Assembly: GCA_900468805.1 (NCBI GenBank)
Contig: UEIF01000020.1
Span: 1 to 64,000, forward strand
DNA length: 64,000 bases
Source of the DNA: Hyphomicrobiales bacterium
GTDB taxonomy: Bacteria > Pseudomonadota > Alphaproteobacteria > Rhizobiales > Rhizobiaceae
Reading direction: 5' to 3'
The position numbers were made by a program, and so were the translations under genes. Of this stretch, positions 36,083 through 45,638 are shown one piece after another. A model generated the notes under the pieces. The model saw nothing but the letters and a program-made list of their open reading frames with translations, was not told the DNA's origin and ran no database searches. Within the stretch, counting starts at the first letter, position 1, and each line of letters opens with the position of its first letter.

Positions 36083-37117
36083 TCAGACAGCTTGCCTGTC
36101 GAGAAGCGGAACTTCCGAGATCGTCTTCAGGATCTGCGAAGCGATCTGGTAGGGATCACCCTGGGAGTTCGGGCGGCGGTCTTCGAGGTAGCCCTTGTAG
36201 TCGTTCTTGACGAAGGAGTGCGGAACGCGGATCGAGGCACCACGGTCGGCAACACCGTAGGAGAACTTGTTCCACGGAGCCGTCTCGTGCTTGCCTGTCA
36301 GGCGCTTGTTGTTGTCAGGGCCGTAAACGTTGATGTGGTCCATCAGGTTCTTGTCGAACTGGGCCATCAGCGCTTCGAAATAGGCCTTGCCGCCAACTTC
36401 GCGCATGAACTTGGTCGAGAAGTTGCAATGCATGCCCGAGCCGTTCCAGTCGGTGTCGCCGAGCGGCTTGCAGTGATACTCAATGTCGATGCCGTATTTT
36501 TCGGTCAGGCGCTGCAGGAGGTAACGTGCGATCCAGATCTGGTCGGCGGCTTTCTTGGAGCCCTTGCCGAAAATCTGGAATTCCCACTGGCCCTTGGCCA
36601 CTTCGGCATTGATGCCTTCGTGGTTGATGCCGGCAGCGAGGCAGAGGTCGAGATGCTCTTCAACGATTTGGCGGGCAACCGAGCCAACGTTGGAGTAGCC
36701 GACGCCGGTATAGTACGGACCCTGCGGAGCCGGGAAGCCGCTTTCCGGGAAGCCGAGCGGACGGCCGTTCTCGTAGAAGAAATATTCCTGTTCGAAGCCG
36801 AACCAGGCATCGTCGTCGTCGAGGATGGTGGCGCGGGCGTTGCTTGCGTGCGGGGTGACGCCATCCGGCATCATGACTTCGCACATGACAAGTTCGCCAT
36901 CGGTGCGGGCCGGATCGGAGAACAGCGCAACCGGCTTCAACACGCAGTCGGAACTGTTGCCATTGGCCTGCATCGTCGATGATCCGTCAAAACCCCACGA
37001 AGGTAAATCCTCCAGCATTGGCAGCGTGTCGAATTCCTTAATCAGGGTCTTACTGCGTAGGTTCGGCACCGGGGTGTACCCATCGAGCCAGACATACTCA
37101 AGCTTATACTTTGTCAT
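36083..37117 (-). CDS. glnII: Glutamine synthetase II
   Basis: A 344-residue cytosolic enzyme that makes glutamine from glutamate, ammonia and ATP. It is the short, eukaryote-like type II enzyme found in rhizobia, not the 470-residue adenylylated GlnA. Diagnostic stretches are LEYVWLDGYTPVPNLRSKT, PSWGFDGSSTMQA, ILDDDDAWFGFEQEYFF, GINAEVAKGQWEFQIFG and NGSGMHCNFSTKFMR. The ATG at 37117 follows GAGGAAGG. It is monocistronic; NtrC/sigma-54 control is usual for this gene, but I could not place a convincing sigma-54 box. Confidence 0.97.
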   Translation of the reverse strand: MTKYKLEYVWLDGYTPVPNLRSKTLIKEFDTLPMLEDLPSWGFDGSSTMQANGNSSDCVLKPVALFSDPARTDGELVMCEVMMPDGVTPHASNARATILDDDDAWFGFEQEYFFYENGRPLGFPESGFPAPQGPYYTGVGYSNVGSVARQIVEEHLDLCLAAGINHEGINAEVAKGQWEFQIFGKGSKKAADQIWIARYLLQRLTEKYGIDIEYHCKPLGDTDWNGSGMHCNFSTKFMREVGGKAYFEALMAQFDKNLMDHINVYGPDNNKRLTGKHETAPWNKFSYGVADRGASIRVPHSFVKNDYKGYLEDRRPNSQGDPYQIASQILKTISEVPLLDRQAV

Positions 37118-37614
37118 TGCCTTCCTCATATGAAATTGAAGCATCACAAGATGCTAGAATCTCGTCGCTGTTTTATTCCAATTCGGTAAAATCTGCTTGC
37201 TAATGTAATACGACTTGCGCGAATTGCTGTGGCCGTCGCCCGGAAAGAGAAACGGGGAGAGGTTTGCCCAGCATCGGTTTCAAGAGGCCGGACCTTGTCA
37301 CTGCGTCATGTCTTGTTCCGCTGTGGCAGCGTGGCCAGACGCCTACTAGAGACGAAAGATACCCAGTTTCGCGATGAACAGAACCCTTTACGTGGCGTTC
37401 CCGACAGACCCCCGCCTGAGCCTGCATTGACCACTGCCTTGCACGGGTCAACAGAGTGTGGTCAATGCGCCCCGTCAGCTCGCGCTCCTTGCGCTGAACG
37501 TCTCGATCTTATTTCTTTCGTGACATGCGGTGGGATTGCGTCCCAGACCCGTCGCGCTTGATGCGGCCTGAATGCGAGAGCTTTGCTAACGGATACGAGA
37601 ATGACGAGAAATGC
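37118..37614. other. glnII upstream region
   Basis: About 500 bp including the glnII promoter. No gene is supported and no clear GG-N10-GC sigma-54 element was found by eye. Confidence 0.4.
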
Positions 37615-37950
37615 CTATTCGTGCTCGTAAAACGGTCGTCGGATCGTCGATCCGTAAATTTCGACAAGAATGTTGCACAACTCTTCAGCTGCCTTCCTGT
37701 CTAGAGCGGTGCACAGGTCATCGCCGAATGTGGCTGGCATGCGTGCCTCACGATCCCACACTGTCCAGCGTCCGTTGAGACCTGGTAGTTTGACGAACCG
37801 AGCTTCATCGGGCTTGGCGCCATAGGCCTCGCAAGCTCGGCTTCGATACGATTTGCTTCTCATGTCGGCACCGAAAGTTGGTTTGCTGTCGGATTCCATG
37901 CACGAAGGACCGCGCAGTGGCGTTGTTGTTTCATTCCATTGTCCACTCAT
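37615..37950 (-). CDS. Hypothetical protein
   Basis: A 111-residue soluble protein with no signal peptide. The central part is rich in charged and aromatic residues (FVKLPGLNGRWTVWDREARM), followed by ALDRKAAEELCNILVEIYGS. I do not recognise it. The ATG at 37950 has a GGGTGAGG site; an upstream start (38025) is possible. It lies downstream of the persulfide dioxygenase-like gene on the same strand with a 162-bp gap. Confidence 0.55.
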   Translation of the reverse strand: MSGQWNETTTPLRGPSCMESDSKPTFGADMRSKSYRSRACEAYGAKPDEARFVKLPGLNGRWTVWDREARMPATFGDDLCTALDRKAAEELCNILVEIYGSTIRRPFYEHE

Positions 37951-38112
37951 TAGCGCCTCACCCTCGGTGAAAGCCGCTGCCCCTGTTGCCGGCCTGACCG
38001 GATCAGCAGCGCAATGTGGAAGCATGTGGCTGAGACTGATCCGCTCAACCGGAAATGCCTAGCCGGTCAAGAGCCTCTGGCAAAATCGGCCAAGTCCAAA
38101 CCTCTTCGTTTC

Positions 38113-38979
38113 CTACTGAAATATACCGTGGTATTGGACAGACGTGCTGTGGTTGGTTTCACTCAAGGGCGGGCGTCCTCCGTCGAGGTTGATCTGGAGA
38201 GCGGCCAGCATCAACTGCGGCAACGGTGATCTCCTGTCTTTCCGCTCTCGAAGTGCGACGAATGACGCCAGATCTTTCCCCACAAGGTCAACGTTTGTGC
38301 CCGCTTGAGCGCGGATGGAGGTCTGCCAACGAGCCTTACGGCCGTTTGGACGGTAATCGTGACCCACGAAGAGCCTGGTGGCTTGAGGAAGGCGAAGTAT
38401 CGACTGGATCGTGTGCCAAAGCGCAATGGCGTTTCCGCCCGGCAAATCACAGCGCGACGTACCGCTATCTGGCATCATCAATGTGTCATGGATGAATGCT
38501 GCATCGCCGACAAGATAACTCACAGAGCCCGATGAATGGCCCGGTGCGGCCACCGCGGTGAGCGTAAACCGTCCGATCTTTAAGCTATCGCCATGGTCAA
38601 GTAGGACGTCCCACTGACATCCATCCCCCCGATGGACGCCGACTTTGAAGATGTCGTTCCATAGGCTCTGCATTTTGAGCACTCCCTTGCCAATGCCTGT
38701 CGGCGCCTTTGTCACCTGACCTAGGTAGCTGCTTGCGCTGACATGGTCGGTGTGGGCATGCGTATCCAAGATCCACCGCGTTCGAAGCGAATTGGTGCAG
38801 AGGTAATCAAGAATAGTGTCGGCGCTGCCGGTGCAGAAGTGGGTTGATGCGACGTCAAAGTCTAAAACCGGATCGATAATCGCGCATTCCCTCGTGACCG
38901 GGTCCGAAACCACGTATTGAACTGCTCCAGAAAGCTTGTGATAGAATGCTCGGACGGAAGGCGTGTCAGACTGGTCCAT
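38113..38979 (-). CDS. MBL-fold hydrolase, persulfide dioxygenase-like (Blh/ETHE1)
   Basis: A 288-residue metallo-beta-lactamase-fold protein. The metal motif is DTHAHTDH (residues 72-79), followed by APGHSSGSVSYLVGDAAFIHDTL and the late LFVGHDY. The motif set and N-terminus (AFYHKLSGAVQYVVSDPVTR) match the ETHE1/Blh persulfide dioxygenase group that oxidises glutathione persulfide to sulfite in sulfide detoxification. No bigR-like regulator, rhodanese or permease gene is adjacent, unlike the known bigR operons. Confidence 0.82.
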   Translation of the reverse strand: MDQSDTPSVRAFYHKLSGAVQYVVSDPVTRECAIIDPVLDFDVASTHFCTGSADTILDYLCTNSLRTRWILDTHAHTDHVSASSYLGQVTKAPTGIGKGVLKMQSLWNDIFKVGVHRGDGCQWDVLLDHGDSLKIGRFTLTAVAAPGHSSGSVSYLVGDAAFIHDTLMMPDSGTSRCDLPGGNAIALWHTIQSILRLPQATRLFVGHDYRPNGRKARWQTSIRAQAGTNVDLVGKDLASFVALRERKDRRSPLPQLMLAALQINLDGGRPPLSETNHSTSVQYHGIFQ

Positions 38980-40031
38980 TTGCGTTCCATTTTTATTGGA
39001 TGATATTCTATCGTCCTCTCTTTGCTTTTTCTGTGTATGAAAAAATTATGGCGTTTGATGTCAGATGTAACGATAAAGTTCTTCAGAACATCAAGACCTG
39101 GCGTGACTCAAACTTCAATGGCCGATCAGGAAACGAGATCGTGCTTCAGTACCCGGACCCATGCCATCACTTCCTGTTGGGCGATCGATCGTTGAAAGCT
39201 CGCTACATCCAGGAGGTGCGCGCACATCCTGTTGCAATTGTAAGCCTGTGCTCAAATCTGTGACGGACGTGAAACATCGCTCGCGCACGAAAGGGAACAA
39301 AGGAGTTCCCTCGTGTCCGAACATCAACATCCAATAGCATCAAGCAAGAAGTCCTCGCACCTAAAGCTCGTCTGGCCTCTACAGCAGCAGTGCTCAGAAT
39401 CGACACCGAAAGTGCATAGCTACGTGCTCGGCTTTGCGCTTTTGGGTTTCGCGTGGCACGTTACGGCTGAAGGTTTCACCGAGCAGGAGCGTCTCCTGGC
39501 CGGGACCCCCGACAAGCCCGCCGGCCCTAACTTCATGGCGTCGTTTTCGGCTTGGATCCGACGGCTGCGAGGTTAGCATCGCTGCCCGTCCCTGACATGG
39601 CTTTTGAGCCCGTCCTGCGCAGGGCGCCTTATGAACGAATCCTGTTGATGGTGGTGGTTCTCGGGTAGCGTCCAGCGTACCGGCTCCGTTGGCGCCGTTC
39701 CTTCATAGAACCTGACCCCGGCCAGACAGGTCACGCGCGGCACGATGGCTAGAAGGCTCCCCTGTGCGCTGTCTGGTCCGCTCGTCGCTCTTTAACGTTT
39801 TGATCCGCGACCGCTCTTCCTTAACGCGTTCATTGATGCGGACGCGACGGGCCTCGTGACCGGTCCGCCTTAAGCAAGCTGGGACGTTCCCTCACCGGGT
39901 GGATCGGAGCCTTGCTGCAAATGAAACGGCTTCAGGACCTTTTCACATGATCGGGTAACCACGGATGGCCAGTATTGGGCTTGAGACGCAACCAACGCCG
40001 GTCCGTCCGAAGTGAGAATCTAGAGGAAAGC
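38980..40031. other. Gene-poor interval of about 1 kb
   Basis: Several short frames (for example 39313-39576, plus strand, non-ATG start) are present, but none shows a domain, a signal peptide or a good ribosome site. No repeat or RNA gene was recognised. Confidence 0.4.
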
Positions 40032-41126
40032 ATGAGAATCGCAATTTGTCTTGCAGCAAGCTTCATCGCGGCCTGCGGGTTGGCAGCACAATCGACAGCC
40101 AAGCAAAGAGTCGTCAACGTCTACAATTGGTCGGACTACATTGATCCTGTCATTTTGGAAGATTTCACCAAAGAAACCGGTATCAGCGTGGTATATGACG
40201 TCTTCGATGACAACAGCGTCCTGGAAACGAAGCTTCTGGCAGGGGATTCCGGCTACGATGTCGTTGTCCCAGGTGGACCGTTTCTTGCCCGGCAGATCGC
40301 CGCCGGCGCTCTTCAAAAGCTGGACAAGAGCAAGCTCCCCAATCTCGCCAATCTCTGGCCGGAGATTACTCAGAGACTCGCGAAATATGATTCGGGTAAT
40401 CAGTATGCCGTGAACTATATGTGGGGCACCACCAGCATTGGATACAATGTCGAAAAGCTCAAGTCCGTTCTGGGGGACCTTCCTGTCACCAGCTGGGATA
40501 TGATATTCAAGCCGGAATATTTGGGAAAGCTAAAGAACTGTGGCATCAATATTCTGGATGCTCCGGACGAGACTATCGCACTTGCGATGAACTACCTGGG
40601 AAAAGACCCTGACAGCAAGAAGGTTGACGACTTGCAGGCCGCGGCTGACCTATATCGCAAGAATCGCCCGTACATTCGCACATTCAATTCCTCAGCCTAT
40701 ATCAACGACTTGGCGAACGGCGACATCTGCCTTGCTGTCGGTTGGTCCGGCGATATTCTCCAGGCAAAAGCCCGTGCGAACGACGCGAAAAACGGCGTCA
40801 CGATCGAGCTGCTGGTGCCGAAGGAGGGAGCCTACGTCTGGTTTGACAACCTCGCCATTCCGGCAGACGCCAAGAACGTTGATGAGGCCCATATCTTCAT
40901 CAATTATCTGATGCGTCCGGATGTCATTGCCAAGGCGTCGAACTATGTCCAGTACGCAAACGGAAACCTGGCCTCGCAACACTTGCTCGATCAAGTCGTT
41001 GTCGGCAACCCGGCAATATATCCGCCCGAAGCAACGATGGCGAAGCTATTTTCCATCTCGCCCTATAATGCCCATCAACAACGGGTCCTCAACCGCCTTT
41101 GGATCAACATAAAGACCAGTTTCTGA
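40032..41126 (+). CDS. Polyamine-type ABC periplasmic binding protein (PotF-like), orphan
   Basis: A 364-residue type II periplasmic binding protein with a signal peptide ending near AQSTA. The mature start RVVNVYNWSDYIDPVILEDF is diagnostic of PotD/PotF proteins that bind putrescine or spermidine; YDVVVPGGPFLARQI and NYMWGTTSIGYN also match. The ATG at 40032 follows TAGAGGAAAG. No permease or ATPase gene is near, so it must use a transporter encoded elsewhere or be a relic of a lost operon. Confidence 0.9.
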   Translation: MRIAICLAASFIAACGLAAQSTAKQRVVNVYNWSDYIDPVILEDFTKETGISVVYDVFDDNSVLETKLLAGDSGYDVVVPGGPFLARQIAAGALQKLDKSKLPNLANLWPEITQRLAKYDSGNQYAVNYMWGTTSIGYNVEKLKSVLGDLPVTSWDMIFKPEYLGKLKNCGINILDAPDETIALAMNYLGKDPDSKKVDDLQAAADLYRKNRPYIRTFNSSAYINDLANGDICLAVGWSGDILQAKARANDAKNGVTIELLVPKEGAYVWFDNLAIPADAKNVDEAHIFINYLMRPDVIAKASNYVQYANGNLASQHLLDQVVVGNPAIYPPEATMAKLFSISPYNAHQQRVLNRLWINIKTSF

Positions 41127-41860
41127 TTTTATGATCGTTCTGGGAAACTACGGCATCTGTTCGGTGCCGGGTTCTCGACCAGGAACCGTGACTGCACAGT
41201 CAGACCTCTCCATCGGCAAACCAAAGGGAGGAATCCCTTGCAGGGTCTTGGCAAGGCCGATTGCTTGTGCCAATCGGTCTCCATGTCGTTCGCGCGTAAG
41301 CACCTCATGGCGCCAGGGACCGGCCAGCAAGCCCATTCACAGAAGGTGTTTTCGTTGCGCCGGCCGCGAGGACTGCGCCGAAATGCGATGTATCGTCATC
41401 TGTGTGCGTCTGAAGCCGCGATGTTTTCTGTCCCGATCGACGCCATCCACTTTGTGCGAATTTAGGGACATCTGTGTTGGGCCATCAGCACATCAGCTGT
41501 CGCACGATAGCCTGGTCGATGAGGGATCCGGCGAGCTTCGCGACTGTATCCTTGAGCTTGCCGCTGTCGGATCGCCCGGATCTCCTCGCAATCGATCGAG
41601 CAATGCTGAAGAATGCGATGATTGCGTTCCGTTGGCCTGGTATGGAAATGCATTCTCGTAAGCCGAGTTGTGCGATCACCTGCGGCAACAGGCTTTGAAT
41701 GGCTTCTGCGCCCAAAGACGCCGCAGCATATTTCGGTCGGCGGTACTGTCCTCTCGAGCCCATGACGTTCAGGTAGCAACAAAGGACAGGCTCGGACGCG
41801 AGCTGCCGGATCTGCAGAACCGCCGGTTCAAACCGTCGACATCGACTGTCGAGATTCCAG
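41127..41860. other. Gene-poor interval
   Basis: About 730 bp. Frames on the minus strand (41485-41763 and 41148-41336) look mildly protein-like but match nothing I recognise and have weak starts. Confidence 0.4.
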
Positions 41861-42202
41861 CTATGGAAAGATGCGAAGCGGCAGTGCTTGTTCTAAAACC
41901 AACAGCAGACTGTAGTAGAAGAAGACGACGACGCAGAATAGGAAAGCGGCTGCGAAACATTCGAGTATCAATGCCGCACGATCTTCTTTTTGCTGCGCAT
42001 TCGGTCGACTGTCCTTCCGCCGCCTGCACGGGATCCGACTTATCGGGACGCAAGTCGTTTTGTCTGAATCAAGGGAGTGTTCCTCTTCCTGGTTGCCTTC
42101 TGTGTCTGGCAGACGCAGTTCATGCAGCAGCATTTGTTCGAGTTCGTGAGGTGGAACCCGCACAGGTTCATTTTTAATGGGTCCGGAAAAACGCCGCGTC
42201 AT
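41861..42202 (-). CDS. Small tail-anchored membrane protein, paralogue of 53887-54156
   Basis: A 113-residue protein with a polar, charged N-terminal region and one C-terminal membrane helix (AAAFLFCVVVFFYYSLLLVL), then a short tail ending LPLRIFP. The ATG at 42202 follows GAGAGGATAGT. Its C-terminal segment matches the protein at 53887-54156: AAFLFCxVxxFYxxL, then QA-x-x-L-x-I and a final Pro. No family was recognised. The topology suggests a cytosolic N-terminus. It is divergent from the porin gene at 42743. Confidence 0.6.
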   Translation of the reverse strand: MTRRFSGPIKNEPVRVPPHELEQMLLHELRLPDTEGNQEEEHSLDSDKTTCVPISRIPCRRRKDSRPNAQQKEDRAALILECFAAAFLFCVVVFFYYSLLLVLEQALPLRIFP

Positions 42203-42742
42203 ACTATCCTCTCGTCGAATGATTGCGGGCCAGCTCAGATTTGCGTGTTCCGCTGGTGGATCAGTCGAGGTCGAAGGTTGCACGACGATTGCTGTAGCTG
42301 GGTGGACCGTTTAATCTGTAACCGCACTCGGCTTTAGCTCGTCAAAGGAGATAGCTGCCGCATGCCCCTCGCCGGCGCAGGGCACGTATCGCCTTCGATG
42401 CCCCTGTGAGCACGGTGACGCTACTCGATGGCGTGGATGGCATTCTCAAAGGCTCCGACCCACATCAAGATGTTTTGCGCGACCACTCGGGCGGGGCGTT
42501 GGGCGCGAGCTGCCTGCCGACGGCAAATTGTTACAAATCTAGCTGTTCTGGGCCTTCCCGAAACCGAGAAATAACACGCCTCGCTCAACCATCAGGCGTC
42601 TTCATCAAGACTGGTGAGGATGGGAGCGAATTGCGGCTGACATACCGATCAATCCGACGGCATCAGAGGCTCATTCTGATCGGTTGAGCGGGCGGTGGCC
42701 GGCTCCCAATGTGGATTCGGATAGATAGATTGGATCATTGCA
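42203..42742. other. Divergent gene-poor interval
   Basis: 540 bp between the small membrane protein gene and the porin gene. The arms ACCGATCA/TGATCGGT near 42646-42686 could form a long-loop inverted repeat ahead of the porin start. No gene is supported. Confidence 0.35.
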
Positions 42743-43531
42743 ATGCATAAGAATACTTTGACCCTGACTTTGGGTTTCATCATGTCGGCCTTCTCGGTGG
42801 TAAACGCCGCTGACCTGTTGGAAGCCGCGCCGGCACCTTCTGTCGAGGCACCCGAGACTTTCTCCTGGAGTGGTTTTTACGTCGGCGCCAATCTAGGCTA
42901 CGGTTTTGGCGGCGATGGAAACATTTCCTCTGTGGGTCAGCTTGGACCAAACATCGCCAACATCGCAACGGGTGCGCGCCCGGGTTCGGTTGATCTGGAC
43001 CGGAACGGAGTCCTCGGCGGTGGCCAGATCGGTTACAATTGGCAAACCGGCGCACTGGTTTACGGTCTGGAAGCGGATTTTGCTTTCACCAATATTGATG
43101 ACAATCGAGACATCGTCACGCCGCAGATCAATACAGGACTTGCGCAAGGAAACCAATTCAGCTCTGAGCTCGACTATCTTGGCACCGTCCGTGGGCGTTT
43201 GGGCTATGCGTTCGATCGCACCTTGTTTTACGGCACCGCAGGCCTTGCGTACGGCAAGAGCACGATGAGCGTCGACATGTTTGCCCCGAATGGTGTTCGA
43301 CAGTTCACGGGCGAGAAGACCGGAACGGATGTTGGTTACGCAGTTGGTGCAGGTGTCGAATACGCAATAACGAACAAGATATCGCTGAAGTCCGAGTATC
43401 TCTACTATGATCTTGGCGAGGAAAAACTCAACGTCCAAGCGATTCAGGGAACAGGCGTTGCCGGGGGATACGATTCCAAATTCAACAATGACGGCCACCT
43501 GTTTCGTGTTGGCTTGAACTACAGGTTCTAG
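42743..43531 (+). CDS. Outer-membrane beta-barrel protein (Omp25/Omp31-like)
   Basis: A 262-residue outer-membrane protein with a signal peptide ending VNAAD. The first strand region is FSWSGFYVGANLGYGFGG, then YGLEADFAFTNID, LDYLGTVRGRLGYAFDRTLF and YGTAGLAYG, with a C-terminal NYRF that carries the terminal aromatic needed for BAM insertion. This is the common 8-stranded porin-like family of Rhizobiales. It appears to be monocistronic. Confidence 0.92.
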   Translation: MHKNTLTLTLGFIMSAFSVVNAADLLEAAPAPSVEAPETFSWSGFYVGANLGYGFGGDGNISSVGQLGPNIANIATGARPGSVDLDRNGVLGGGQIGYNWQTGALVYGLEADFAFTNIDDNRDIVTPQINTGLAQGNQFSSELDYLGTVRGRLGYAFDRTLFYGTAGLAYGKSTMSVDMFAPNGVRQFTGEKTGTDVGYAVGAGVEYAITNKISLKSEYLYYDLGEEKLNVQAIQGTGVAGGYDSKFNNDGHLFRVGLNYRF

Positions 43532-43957
43532 CATTCGCGACGGCGGCGCCGCCGAGCGCCGCCAACCCCTCCCGATCCCGCCAGGTGCATATTGGGCCAG
43601 ACCGGACATTTGCCCGCCATCGCGACGCTTCGGAACCAGGCGGAGTGCTGGACCGGGTCGACACGGGCCGATGTCTCCGGATCCTGATCGATGGGTCGCT
43701 GGTATCCGGACCGCATGAACAATCGCGCTGGTGCCATCAGGCGACCGGAGAGCAGGCGGAACTCATGAAGAGACCAAACAACAGTTTAAAAGCTTCGCGC
43801 AGTCGGTCTTCGATTGCCACAGCGACCAATTCTGTACGTTCGGCATCCTCGCCGGAACCGACGTGGACGACTTCGCGGAGGGGTTGCGGACATGTGGCGC
43901 GCGAACAAATGATCTGCGCGATACGGTCGTGACAGCCATTAGATTGAAGGACCCCAA
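43532..43957. other. Gene-poor interval
   Basis: The start has the self-complementary GGCGGCGCCGCC just after the porin stop, a possible transcript-end hairpin. A frame at 43731-43988 overlaps the PAP2 start and is not supported. Confidence 0.4.
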
Positions 43958-44623
43958 ATGCATGATCGCAATATTGCCGCGCAGGTAAAGACAGAACAGG
44001 GCCTCGGCTATGGCGCTTGGTCCAATCTAAAGGCGGTCGCGACTAAACTCTGTCTTCTGATGCTGGTGGCGCTGACCGCCGAGACGGCCGACCTCACGAT
44101 TGCCATGACCGTTCCTTCTCTTCCGGCTTGGGTGGCCTGCGCCGGTGGGTGGGTTTCCGTTTCGACAGACCCGATGATCATCCTTCCCCTCTTAGCGGGC
44201 GCCTTCATTGTCGCACGGTATTTTCGTGAATTCGGCTTCCTTCAACTGATCACGAGCCTTCTTATCCGCAGTATCGTGGCGGTTGGGCTCGCCACCCTTC
44301 TCAAGGGCGCGATCGGCCGCGCGAGGCCGACCCAAGCCTCAATGGACGCCCTGCTCTTTCACCCCTTTGCTGGACAGGACATGTTTGCTTCAGCTCCTTC
44401 GGCCCAAGCCACATTGGCTGCAGCCTTCGGTTGCTCAGTGGCTGTGCGCTTTCCAAAGGTACGAGTCCCGATCCTCGCCGCTGCCATGATAGTCTGCCTT
44501 TCGCGTGTCCTCGTGGGAGAGCATTGGACGAGTGACGTGATATTCGGCTGGGCACTAGGCTGGGCTATTGTCGCGGTAGCGAGCGCGTTGCAATGCTTGC
44601 GGCAGCGCGGCCCTGCTCGCTGA
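43958..44623 (+). CDS. PAP2-family membrane protein with altered active site
   Basis: A 221-residue inner-membrane protein with about five to six hydrophobic segments. The PAP2 phosphatase motifs are KGAIGRARP (C1, K-x6-RP intact), APSAQATLA (C2, normally PSGH) and SRVLVGEHWTSD (C3, SR-x5-H-x3-D intact). The C2 histidine that protonates the leaving group is Gln, so activity may be reduced or changed. Members dephosphorylate phosphatidic acid, undecaprenyl pyrophosphate or lipid A. No operon partner is seen. Confidence 0.82.
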   Translation: MHDRNIAAQVKTEQGLGYGAWSNLKAVATKLCLLMLVALTAETADLTIAMTVPSLPAWVACAGGWVSVSTDPMIILPLLAGAFIVARYFREFGFLQLITSLLIRSIVAVGLATLLKGAIGRARPTQASMDALLFHPFAGQDMFASAPSAQATLAAAFGCSVAVRFPKVRVPILAAAMIVCLSRVLVGEHWTSDVIFGWALGWAIVAVASALQCLRQRGPAR

Positions 44624-44802
44624 GGATGCAAGTGAGCGGTCCGCAGAGATCAGCCTCGTGCCATGACGCATGATGTCATCCACTCTTGGCCGACACAAAG
44701 CTTTTGGTCTCGTCGGTTGCGATCGGTTGGCAAGCCATCGCACCATGGGTCGATGCGCAGACGCGTTAGGTCCGTCTTCTGAAAGCGCCCAGGCAAATTT
44801 CC

Positions 44803-44833
44803 GGCCGGATCGAGACATTCTGCCGATCCGGCC
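44803..44833 (-). terminator. Hairpin after the small secreted-protein gene
   Basis: A 10-bp perfect GC-rich stem (44803-44812 with 44824-44833) lies 17 bp after the stop of the leftward gene 44851-45177. On the minus strand it is followed by GGAAATTTG, without a T-run, so rho-independent function is only moderately likely. Confidence 0.45.
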
Positions 44834-44850
44834 TCGTTGTCTAGCAGGCT

Positions 44851-45177
44851 TTAATAATTGCAGTTATGAGGTCCGTTGGTCGGCCTGAAACCAAGGTCGC
44901 AAGTCCTCCTCAACGACTTTGGCTGATGAGAATAGCCGCCCTGGCGGAAGGCTTTTGCAGGATACCAGTAGCCGTCAGGGCCCAGCCGATAACCGAAACG
45001 TTTCACGCGATAACCTCGATAGCCGTTCCAGTAACCTCGTTCTGTGTCCCGATAGCTTATTTCGAAAGCGCTTGACGCTTGATCGTAGACAGGTGCGGCA
45101 ACGGCCCCCTCCCCTGCTACAGCAACAAGTATGCATGTTGTCGTAATGGAAAAGATTGCGAACAATCTCTTTGTCAT
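44851..45177 (-). CDS. Small secreted Gly/Tyr/Arg-rich protein
   Basis: A 108-residue exported protein with a signal peptide (about residues 1-27, ending AVAA). The mature part is rich in Tyr, Arg and Gly (RGYWNGYRGYRVKRFGYRL, then GPDGYWYPAKAF) with two cysteines near the C-terminus. Short envelope proteins of this composition are common in Rhizobiales but have no assigned function. The ATG is preceded by AAGGATG. Confidence 0.65.
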   Translation of the reverse strand: MTKRLFAIFSITTTCILVAVAGEGAVAAPVYDQASSAFEISYRDTERGYWNGYRGYRVKRFGYRLGPDGYWYPAKAFRQGGYSHQPKSLRRTCDLGFRPTNGPHNCNY

Positions 45178-45638
45178 AAATCATCCTTTCAGACATATCA
45201 ATTTCTGCGCTCCGGCCGGATGCGCCAAGCAATGTCACGCAGGCTGACTATCTCAAGATGTCCGTTTGATCGGTAATTGCGTCATTTGAAACATGAATGC
45301 AGCATCGAGCCGGATCTGCAGCCACAAGTATGGCGGAGGTAGCTGAGGTTCTTCGAGGGGGGCGTCCCGTCGCTGGACCGAGCGTCAATCCCGGCAAACA
45401 GGACGACGATAGCGGATCCCAAAAAGAACTCGTCCGTCCGGTACGGGAAAATCCGGGGCGGTTGCAGCTCGATGCTTTGCCAAGTCGGACATGAGGGGTG
45501 AACGCTGGCTGCATCTTCGATGCAAGCGTCTAGGATGCTGCCAGCGCGGGCGCTCCAGCCTTGGGGTATGGTGAGCGCAAGATCGACGTTCGGGCGACGA
45601 CCATCGCCGCCCGAACGTTCCGTTTCGGTTAACTCGGT
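45178..45638. other. Gene-poor interval
   Basis: About 460 bp with no supported gene; it includes the terminator-like hairpin at 45586-45618. Confidence 0.4.
45586..45618 (-). terminator. Hairpin after the phytase-like gene
   Basis: An 11-bp perfect stem (45586-45596 with 45608-45618) begins 21 bp after the stop of the leftward gene 45639-46766. There is no strong T-tract on the minus strand. Confidence 0.5.

Noticed and set aside
36080..36982. A 300-residue open frame on the plus strand opposite glnII
   Set aside because: It mirrors the codon structure of glnII, has no recognisable domain and no ribosome site; glnII is unmistakable on the other strand.
37229..37561. Plus-strand frame of 110 residues upstream of glnII
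   Set aside because: Cys/Arg-rich random composition, no domain, and it runs through the probable glnII promoter region.
39226..39246. TGCAATTGTAAG as a possible vir box
   Set aside because: Two mismatches to TNCAATTGAAAY and no gene start suitably placed downstream; CAATTG occurs often by chance here.
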